Positions 37,178 to 44,473 of a DNA stretch of 44,473 nucleotides are shown piece after piece. Source of the stretch: Patescibacteria group bacterium. Lineage in GTDB: Bacteria; Patescibacteriota; Patescibacteriia; UBA2196. The stretch lies in assembly GCA_028748975.1 (NCBI GenBank), contig JAQTPI010000008.1, positions 1-44,473 on the forward strand, given 5' to 3'. The notes below the pieces were generated by a model. The model was given only the letters and a program-made list of their open reading frames with translations, was not told the DNA's origin and did no database searches. Every line of letters starts with the position of its first letter. Position 1 is the stretch's first letter. A program made the translations under genes and the position numbers.

Positions 37178-40100
37178 TTATTCACTCTTCTCTCTCACCG
37201 CTTCTGCCCGCTCGCTGTTTTCCGAAATCATCCGCGCCCGTTCGCCTTCTTCTCTGTTCCGGTCCATCCGTTTTTCTTCAAGGCGTTTTTCTTCCTGCTC
37301 GCTCAAATTCAACATTTTTACAATCTTGCCTTCTTTCATCAATTCCACATCCAAGCCCAAGCCTTTTAATTCTCTTACTAATATATTGAAGGCCTCGGGA
37401 ATATTGACGCGTTCAATCGGCCGGCCTTTGATGATGGATTCATAAGCTTTACTGCGGCCGGGCACGTCGTCGGATTTGATGGTTAAAATTTCCTGCAAAC
37501 AATAAGCCGCGCCATAGGCCTCCAGAGCCCACACTTCCATTTCGCCAAATCTTTGTCCGCCGTGCTGGGCTTTGCCGCCCAAGGGCTGCTGCGTAATTAA
37601 AGAATATGGGCCGATGGAGCGCTGGTGAATTTTATCTTCCACCATGTGAATCAATTTCATCATGTAAATTTGACCCACGGTCACTTTGTTATCAAATTTC
37701 TCGCCGCTGCGGCCGTCATACAAATCAATTTTGCCTTCAATTGGCCAATTAATTTTGGCGAGCTCTTCTTCTATCTGGTTTTCCAAGGGACCGATGAAAG
37801 ATGGGGCAGCCACGCGGTAGCCAAGGGCTTTGGCCGCGTTGCCAAGATGCGTTTCCAAAACCTGGCCCAAGTTCATACGGGAAATAACACCTAAGGGATT
37901 TAAAATAATATCAACCGGGGTGCCATCGGCAAGGTGCGGCATGTCTTCCACCGACACAATTCTGGAAATGACGCCTTTATTGCCATGGCGGCCGGCCATT
38001 TTGTCGCCGACCTGAATTTTTCTGATTTGCGCCACGGAAATCTGAACTTGCTTGATGACGCCGGCCATTAATTTATCGCCGTTTTCGCGGCTGAAAATTT
38101 TGATGTCCACAACTTTTCCTTGTTCACCATGTTCCAAATACAAGGAAGAATCGCGCACGTCTTTGGCTTTTTCGCCGAAAATGGCGCGGAGCAGTCGCTC
38201 TTCCGCGGTCAGTTCGGTTTCGCCTTTGGGCGTAATTTTACCAACCAAAATATCGCCGGATTTTACTTCGGCGCCAATTCTGACGATGCCTTCGGCATCC
38301 AAGTTTTTCATTTTTTCTTCGCCCAAATTCGGAATGTCGCGAGTGACTAACTCCGGACCAAGTTTGGTTTCGCGCACGTCAATTAAATAGTCTTCAATAT
38401 GAATGGAGGAAAAAGAATCAGCGTGAATTAATTTTTCCGAAAGCAAAATGGCGTCTTCATAATTGCCGCCTTCCCAAGGCATGAAAGCCACGAGCACGTT
38501 TCGGCCAAGTGCCAATTCGCCGCCGTCGCAAGCCGCGCCGTCAGCCAAAACATCGCCCTTTTTAACTTTATCGCCATGATTAACAATCACGCGCTGGTTC
38601 ATGCAGGTGGAATGGTTGGAACGGCCGAATTTCAATAAATCATATTTTTCAATATTGCCTTCGCTGTCAGTCACTTCAATAAATTTGCCGGAAACAGAAG
38701 ACACCACGCCATCGTTTTTGGAGAGAATGACGTGGCCGGAATAACGCGCGGCTGAACCTTCCATGCCAGTGCCCACCAAGGGTGATTCGGGTTTAATCAA
38801 AGGCACGGCCTGGCGTTGCATGTTAGAGCCCATCAAAGCGCGGTTGGCATCGTCATGTTCCAAAAACGGAATTAAAGAAGTGGCAATGGAAATAATTTGA
38901 TTCGGCGCCACGTCCATTAAAGTAATTTCTTTGGTTTCGGCAGTGACTGGTTCGCCCTCTTTTCTGACTTCCGCTCTTTCTTCCACAAATCTGCCGTCTT
39001 TATCAACTGGCGTGGTAAAAGCGGTAATGATTTCTTTTTCTTCTTCAAAAGCGTCCAGGTGCACCACTTCGCCGGTTACTTTGCCGTCTTTTACTTTATA
39101 ATATGGTGTTTCAATAAAACCATAATCATTCACCTTGGCATAAGAAGCCAGGTGGCCGATTAAACCAATGTTCGGGCCTTCCGAAGTTCCAATCGGGCAG
39201 ATGCGGCCATAATGGGTGCGGTGCACGTCGCGGACTTCAAAACCGGCGCGCTCTCTGGAAAGACCGCCCGGGCCCATGGCCGAAAGCAAGCGCTTGTGTT
39301 CCAACTCCGCCAGAGGATTGGTCTGGTCCATGAACTGCGCCAACTGCGAAGACATGAAAAATTCTTTGACCGTGCCAATAACTGGCCGGGCATTAATCAG
39401 TTGCGCCGGGGTCAGGGTGTTAATATCCAAAGTGGACATTTTATCAACCACGATGCGCTCCATGCGCATTAAGCCAACTCTAAATCTGTTTTGCACCAAC
39501 TCGCCAATAGCGCGCACGCGGCGGTTGCCGAGGTGATCAATATCATCGGCTTCTCTTTGCGAAATATTTAATCGGATGACTTCTTTTAAAATATTAACTA
39601 AGTCGCTCGGTTTCAAAACGCGGTGTTCGCGATTGATTTCATAAGTATCGCCAAAACGCTTGTTCATCTTGTAGCGGCCAACCGAACCAAAATCATATCT
39701 TTCAAAATTGAAAAACATGGCTTCGATTAATTGGCGGGCGTTGTCGGCAGTGGCCAAATCCCCGGGACGAATTCTTTTATAAACTTCCTTAAAGCCGTCG
39801 GCTTGATTCTTGGCCGCGTCTTTTTCCAAAGTCGCTTTGATATAGTTTACTTCCGGGTCGGTTTCCACATCTTCAAAAAGTTTAATGATTTCTTCGTCGG
39901 TGGAATAGCCAAAAGCGCGCAGCAGCGCGGTTACGGCTACTTTTCTTTTGCGGTCAATTTTGACGGTGATGACATTATTGCTGTTGGTTTCAATTTCCAG
40001 CCAGGCGCCGCGGTTGGGAATGACTTTCGCGCCATAATAATTTTTGCGGCGGAAATATTCTGAAGTGAAAAAAACGCCGGCACTGCGGATTAATTGGGAA

Positions 40101-40495
40101 ACGACGACGCGCTCAATGCCGTTAATGACAAAAGTGCCGCGGTCAGTCATGAGCGGAAATTCGCCTAAATAAATTTCTTGTTCTTTTACTTCGCCGGTGC
40201 GTTTGTTGACCAGTTTGGCCATGACGCGCAGCGGCGCCTCAAAGGTGGAGTTGCGGGCTTTGGCATGGACTTCGTCAAACTTGGGCGCGTCCAAATAGTA
40301 ATCGGTGAGATAGAGTTCCAAATCGCGGCCGATGAAATCGCGAATGGGATTGATTTCATCAAATAATTCCTTCAATCCTTTTTCAAAAAACCATTTATAG
40401 GAATTTTTTTGAATTTCAATCAAATCCGGCAAAGACTGGATTTGAAAGTTTTCCCGAAAATATTTGCGCGGAGACGTTTGGTGGGAAGAGGACAT
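37178..40495 (-). CDS. rpoB: RNA polymerase beta subunit
   Basis: [56 protein letters not shown]. Confidence 0.98.
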   Translation of the reverse strand: MSSSHQTSPRKYFRENFQIQSLPDLIEIQKNSYKWFFEKGLKELFDEINPIRDFIGRDLELYLTDYYLDAPKFDEVHAKARNSTFEAPLRVMAKLVNKRTGEVKEQEIYLGEFPLMTDRGTFVINGIERVVVSQLIRSAGVFFTSEYFRRKNYYGAKVIPNRGAWLEIETNSNNVITVKIDRKRKVAVTALLRAFGYSTDEEIIKLFEDVETDPEVNYIKATLEKDAAKNQADGFKEVYKRIRPGDLATADNARQLIEAMFFNFERYDFGSVGRYKMNKRFGDTYEINREHRVLKPSDLVNILKEVIRLNISQREADDIDHLGNRRVRAIGELVQNRFRVGLMRMERIVVDKMSTLDINTLTPAQLINARPVIGTVKEFFMSSQLAQFMDQTNPLAELEHKRLLSAMGPGGLSRERAGFEVRDVHRTHYGRICPIGTSEGPNIGLIGHLASYAKVNDYGFIETPYYKVKDGKVTGEVVHLDAFEEEKEIITAFTTPVDKDGRFVEERAEVRKEGEPVTAETKEITLMDVAPNQIISIATSLIPFLEHDDANRALMGSNMQRQAVPLIKPESPLVGTGMEGSAARYSGHVILSKNDGVVSSVSGKFIEVTDSEGNIEKYDLLKFGRSNHSTCMNQRVIVNHGDKVKKGDVLADGAACDGGELALGRNVLVAFMPWEGGNYEDAILLSEKLIHADSFSSIHIEDYLIDVRETKLGPELVTRDIPNLGEEKMKNLDAEGIVRIGAEVKSGDILVGKITPKGETELTAEERLLRAIFGEKAKDVRDSSLYLEHGEQGKVVDIKIFSRENGDKLMAGVIKQVQISVAQIRKIQVGDKMAGRHGNKGVISRIVSVEDMPHLADGTPVDIILNPLGVISRMNLGQVLETHLGNAAKALGYRVAAPSFIGPLENQIEEELAKINWPIEGKIDLYDGRSGEKFDNKVTVGQIYMMKLIHMVEDKIHQRSIGPYSLITQQPLGGKAQHGGQRFGEMEVWALEAYGAAYCLQEILTIKSDDVPGRSKAYESIIKGRPIERVNIPEAFNILVRELKGLGLDVELMKEGKIVKMLNLSEQEEKRLEEKRMDRNREEGERARMISENSERAEAVREKSE

Positions 40496-40946
40496 AATTA
40501 TATTAAATAAAATAATTTTTATTAAATATTAAAATCCGTTTCTTATTATTCCAGCTCTTTATTCTATTTTTAAATTTCTAATTTCCAATTTCTAATTTCT
40601 AAACAATTGGCGCGGAGCGCCAATTTTTAAACATTTAGCATTTGGCATTTCATTGGAAATTGGTAATTGGATATTGGAAATTACTATTCGTATATTCGTC
40701 CCGAGTACTCGGGATTCGTACATTTGTAGGAAAGAAAATGTGGATAAATTGCCGCTTTTTACTACCCATTTTAATTTTTGGACACAAAAATATCTCTTCC
40801 GGACAAGTTATCCACAGGAAGAGTTGTTTTCCTTTTTATTTGGAGGTTATTTAGTTGTCGCTGCCGGCATAGTTTTTGGCTAACTTTAGCGAAAAAATCG
40901 CTATTTTTGGGCAGAATTATCGCCAAATGGCGAATTCAATATAAAT

Positions 40947-40975
40947 ATGATAGCATAGCCAAAAAAAGGTGTCAA
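40947..40975 (-). promoter_or_regulatory. Putative rpoBC promoter TTGACA-N17-TATCAT, about 450 bp upstream of rpoB
   Basis: Minus strand TTGACACCTTTTTTTGGCTATGCTATCAT. Confidence 0.7.
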
Positions 40976-41040
40976 ATTAAAAAACATTCCTGTTTTTAAG
41001 CAAAGATGTTTTAGATAATTAGGCCTTTTATTTAAATTTC

Positions 41041-41424
41041 CTATTTAACTTGAAAACCGTCAGCTTTGCCATCAACATAAACTTTAAATCTCATGCCGAC
41101 ATCAGTATCTTTTATGATATATCCGGTTGTAAAATCCATAAGATTACCGCCATTAATAATTCCTGACGCCGCAATGGTATCGTCTTCTCTCACGATTGAC
41201 CAATTATGCGTGCCTGGCATATTCAAAATTTGTATACCCACGCCCCAACCAACTTTAAAATTATTGGCATTACCGCCACGCCAAGATATCCAATCAATAT
41301 ATGGTATGCTTGGATCGGGGTTATAGGGACGGGCATAAATGGTGCCCTGTCCTCCGGCCAAGGCGGGCGAGACAATTAGAAACAAACTCATTAAAACAAC
41401 AAAAAGTGTTGTTATTTTTTTCAT
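41041..41424 (-). CDS. Small secreted hypothetical protein
   Basis: Signal peptide MKKITTLFVVLMSLFLIVSPALAGG; TTGACA-N18-TAAAAT promoter upstream. Confidence 0.75.
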   Translation of the reverse strand: MKKITTLFVVLMSLFLIVSPALAGGQGTIYARPYNPDPSIPYIDWISWRGGNANNFKVGWGVGIQILNMPGTHNWSIVREDDTIAASGIINGGNLMDFTTGYIIKDTDVGMRFKVYVDGKADGFQVK

Positions 41425-41610
41425 AGTGCCTATTCTTTTTTGGCGATAAGCGTGTTTAGTCTTATCCCCAAAATTAATTGTTAGTTCCTTATTTTACCTT
41501 TCTCCAAGACAGCTTGTCAAATCAAATTTGACTTTGTCAAATTTGTCCTGAGCGAATCCGCCAAAGTTTTGCGGAGCAAAATTTAGGCGGAGAAGTTGAA
41601 GAATCTCTTG

Positions 41611-41913
41611 TTATATCTCCCCGGCCAAAGCAATGATGGCCTCGGCGTCGTCATTTTCCTCGGCTTTGTTTTTTTTAAGCGCGCCGCATTTTTGGCATTG
41701 ATGAATAATATCAAAATTACCCGACCTGGTTTCGATTTCAATCGGCTCCATCATTCCGCCGCAGCTTTCCGCCCTGTCTCCCGGATTAATGTCCACGTGT
41801 TTGCTCCACAAACATTTGGGGCAATGGTTGGTATAGCCGGTGCCAATCACTTCCGCACCGCAATGGCCGCAGATAAAATTTTCTTTTAGTTTTATAAAAT
41901 TCGCGTCAGACAT
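41611..41913 (-). CDS. RNHCP domain protein
   Basis: FICGHCGAEVIGTGYTNHCPKCLWSKHVDINPGDRAESCGGMMEP. Confidence 0.9.
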   Translation of the reverse strand: MSDANFIKLKENFICGHCGAEVIGTGYTNHCPKCLWSKHVDINPGDRAESCGGMMEPIEIETRSGNFDIIHQCQKCGALKKNKAEENDDAEAIIALAGEI

Positions 41914-42051
41914 ATTTTTGTGGGTGTCATCCTGAGGAGGATCCGCCAGTTGGCGGAGACGACGAAGGATCCCCTGCGAACTTGGGCAAACTTAAAATTC
42001 ATTATCTTATCCATATTTCACGGGATCCTTCACCCCGATTGCGATCGGGGT

Positions 42052-43164
42052 TCAGGATGACAATGTGGTCTGTAAATAACCATTAATGAATTCCTTTGCC
42101 TCCATTACTTTCTTCCCTTCCGGCTGGAGCTTTTTAATTTCCAATAATTTCCTGTCCCCGCCGGCGACAAAAAGTTTCCCATTCTCGGCAAATAATTCTC
42201 CTGGTGTATGTTTCTCGTTTTTTTCATCAACTAGAAACAGTTCTATAAATTTTATTTTTATGTTTTCTTGTTTTAATGCTTTAATGCTTTCATGCTTTAA
42301 TGCTTTCATGCTCGCAAACGCCCCCGGCCACGGCCAAAACGCCCGCCACTGGTTATAAATTTTTTTGGCTGGTTTATTCCAGTCAATTTCGCCGTCGCTT
42401 TTTTTAATAATCTTGCAAAACGTCGCTTTTGTATGGTCCTGTTCCGCTGGTTTGATTTTATTACTAAGATAATCAGGAATAATTGTTAGTAAAAAATCTC
42501 CGCTAGCCTGCGCCAGTTTTTCTGAAAGTATTTCGTAGGTGTCGTCATTGGAAATTGGAAATTGGAAATTGGAAATTATCGCACCGTGATCCATTTTCTC
42601 ATCCATCTTCATAATCGTCACGCCGGTTTCTTTCTCGCCATTTAAAAGCGCGGATTGAATCGGCGAAGCCCCGCGATATTTTGGCAAAAGCGAGGGATGA
42701 ATATTCAAACAGCCAAATTTCGGCAAATCCAAAAATTTTTGCGGAATAATTTTGCCGTAGGCCGCGACGATAAATAAATCTATAAAATCAGCAGCAGTGG
42801 CGACTGGTGAATTTTCCGTCGTTATCCCCTCCTTTCGAAGGAGGGGTGAGCCGATAGCAATCGGCTCGGGGTGGTTGTCGTTTCCAATTACAACCCCTCT
42901 GCCCTGCGGGGCACCTCCCCTTCGAAAGGGGAGGATACTCTGTAATTCATTATAAAATTCCTCGTCCAGCTTTTCCGGCTGCAAAACTTTTAATCCATTT
43001 TTCTCTGCTAAAATTTTCACTGGCGGGGCGGTCAAAATTTGTTTTCTGCCCACGAGTTCGTCGGGTGTAGTCACCACAGCCAAAATTTCATAACCCCTGT
43101 CGGCTATGATTTTTTGGAGTACGATTTCCGCAAATCTCGGCGTGCCAAAAAAGATGATTCGCAT
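42052..43164 (-). CDS. fmt: Methionyl-tRNA formyltransferase with repeat-derived in-frame insertions
   Basis: FFGTPRFAEIVLQ, LNIHPSLLPKYRGASPIQSALLNGEKETGVTIMKMDEKMDHG. Confidence 0.95.
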   Translation of the reverse strand: MRIIFFGTPRFAEIVLQKIIADRGYEILAVVTTPDELVGRKQILTAPPVKILAEKNGLKVLQPEKLDEEFYNELQSILPFRRGGAPQGRGVVIGNDNHPEPIAIGSPLLRKEGITTENSPVATAADFIDLFIVAAYGKIIPQKFLDLPKFGCLNIHPSLLPKYRGASPIQSALLNGEKETGVTIMKMDEKMDHGAIISNFQFPISNDDTYEILSEKLAQASGDFLLTIIPDYLSNKIKPAEQDHTKATFCKIIKKSDGEIDWNKPAKKIYNQWRAFWPWPGAFASMKALKHESIKALKQENIKIKFIELFLVDEKNEKHTPGELFAENGKLFVAGGDRKLLEIKKLQPEGKKVMEAKEFINGYLQTTLSS

Positions 43165-43401
43165 ATAATTTATCCCGAGTGACCCACCTAAGTTTTTGCG
43201 GGAGCAAAAATTTTGGCGGGGAGCCGAGGGATCTCGGTTATTTTATACATACTAAATTTATCATTTCTGACTGATAAAATCAACTTAATCTCGTCTTTTT
43301 TGTTTAATTTTGGTATGATATTAACATCCCTAATTTATAGATGAGAGATCCCTCGACTCGTCGCTCTTGCTCCTCGCTCGGGATAAACTACAGAAACTAT
43401 T

Positions 43402-44181
43402 ATGCCATTCATTCTCATTAATAAACCCGTCGGCCCGACTTCGCATGACATGATTAATAAATTGCGAAAAATTACGGGCATCAAGAAAATCGGCCACGCA
43501 GGCACGCTTGACCCTTTTGCCGAAGGCCTACTTTTGGTTGCCATCGGCCGCGAATCAACGAGAGAAATTTCCAAATTTGTGGGGCTGGATAAAAAATATC
43601 TGGCCACGCTGAAACTCGGGGTAGTGTCTGATACATTTGATAAAACCGGAAAGATTTCTATCCTCCCCTTTCGAAGGGGAGGTCTCCGACAGCAGTCGGA
43701 GGGAGGGGTTGTAATCGGAAATGACAACCACCCCGCCTTGCTCCCGCTCGGCACCCATCCTTCGAAAGGAGGGGATATTCCGCTAATCGGATTAACAAAA
43801 AAAGAAATCGCAAAAACTCTAAAAAAATTTCTGGGCGAACAAGACCAGCTTCCGCCCATGTTTTCCGCCAAACAAATTAATGGCAAAAGATTATATCAGC
43901 TGGCGCGGCAAGGCAGAGAAGTTGACCGCCCAACCCACAAAATTAATGTTTATAAAATTAAATTGATAAAATATCTCCCAAAGAAAAATGAATTAATTTT
44001 AGAAGTCAGCTGTTCTTCCGGCACCTACATTCGCGCGTTGGCCCATGACATCGGCCAAGCGCTTGGCACTGGCGCTTATCTGGAAAAACTAATTCGCACC
44101 GAAATCGGCAAATATAAAATTAAAAAAGCCGTGAAATCAGAAAAACTTACGGTAAAAAATTGGGAAAAATTTTGTTTTTAA
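43402..44181 (+). CDS. truB: tRNA pseudouridine(55) synthase with repeat-derived in-frame insertion
   Basis: INKPVGPTSHDMINKLRK, KIGHAGTLDPFAEGLLLVAIG, CSSGTYIRALAHDIGQALGTGAYL. Confidence 0.95.
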   Translation: MPFILINKPVGPTSHDMINKLRKITGIKKIGHAGTLDPFAEGLLLVAIGRESTREISKFVGLDKKYLATLKLGVVSDTFDKTGKISILPFRRGGLRQQSEGGVVIGNDNHPALLPLGTHPSKGGDIPLIGLTKKEIAKTLKKFLGEQDQLPPMFSAKQINGKRLYQLARQGREVDRPTHKINVYKIKLIKYLPKKNELILEVSCSSGTYIRALAHDIGQALGTGAYLEKLIRTEIGKYKIKKAVKSEKLTVKNWEKFCF

Positions 44182-44208
44182 TAAAATATAATTCTGTTTT
44201 TTAATCTA

Positions 44209-44252
44209 ATTTGTCGTATGTATATGACGATCGTCATTAGCATCCGACAAAT
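44209..44252. repeat. 44-bp interrupted palindrome centred on ATGACGATCGTCAT
   Basis: atttgtcg...cgacaaat outer arms, central perfect arm; 4 mismatched pairs. Confidence 0.75.
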
Positions 44253-44279
44253 ATTTTGATAATTTTATACCAAAATAAA

Positions 44280-44313
44280 AATCACTCCAATAAATTGGGG
44301 TGATTTTTATTTA
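44280..44313. terminator. Intrinsic terminator downstream of truB
   Basis: aaaatcactccaataaattggggtgattttt. Confidence 0.85.
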
Positions 44314-44394
44314 TAATTTATTAGTATTATTCGCTTATCATTCGCACTATTAGCATTTTATTGCTCCCGTGAGGAGTTTCACCCGCCCACCTTT

Positions 44395-44466
44395 TGTCCC
44401 CGGTAGGAATCGAACCTACATTGCAAGCTCCGCAAGCTTGCGTCCTATCCATTGAACGACGAGGAC
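44395..44466 (-). tRNA. tRNA-Arg, anticodon GCG, CCA not encoded
   Basis: GTCCTCG acceptor / CGGGGAC; D arm GTTC..GGAC; anticodon arm CAAGC-TTGCGGA-GCTTG; T arm GTAGG-TTCGATT-CCTAC. Confidence 0.9.
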
Positions 44467-44473
44467 AAAAAGG

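Noticed and set aside
40500-40975. Chromosomal origin of replication
   Set aside because: Two DnaA boxes only; no dnaA/dnaN nearby, gene strand bias does not switch here; more consistent with rpoBC leader.
1-44473. UGA recoding (as in Gracilibacteria/SR1)
   Set aside because: Core genes read through without internal UGA, and UGA is used as a terminal stop (e.g. rpoC).

Overview
This window looks like a Patescibacteria/CPR (Parcubacteria-like) chromosome segment; that is an inference from gene content and style. It uses the standard genetic code. Core genes recognised: rsmA/ksgA, leuS, an M23/LysM peptidase, pilB-like ATPase, ftsH, rpsA, MBL hydrolase, gyrA, rlmN, rpoC, rpoB, fmt, truB and a tRNA-Arg(GCG). 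The main unusual observations are: (1) LeuRS carries a complete RBBP9/YdeN-like serine hydrolase domain (~200 aa, GHSLG elbow plus candidate Asp and His) spliced in just after its CxxC knuckle. (2) Dispersed palindromic repeats are inserted in-frame in housekeeping proteins (LeuRS, Fmt, TruB, RsmA twice, S1 tail), reminiscent of Rickettsia palindromic elements; Fmt and TruB share the same peptide (ILPFRRGG..VVIGNDNHP). (3) At least eleven small orphan genes share one self-contained design (TTGACA-N16-18-[TGC]TANNNT promoter, GGAGG Shine-Dalgarno, single ORF, usually a hairpin terminator), while the core genes I checked lack an SD; several are bounded by dispersed repeats next to the -35 box. 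Two of these genes encode receiver-like domains with the phosphoacceptor Asp apparently replaced. (4) A PaaX/Cas2-like gene is flanked by two near-identical perfect palindromes with core TCACGATCGTGA; a third copy sits elsewhere. (5) Two four-helix-bundle (IVP family) genes each start 5-6 bp after an rRNA methyltransferase gene, between short tandem repeats. No CRISPR array, transposase or rRNA was found.
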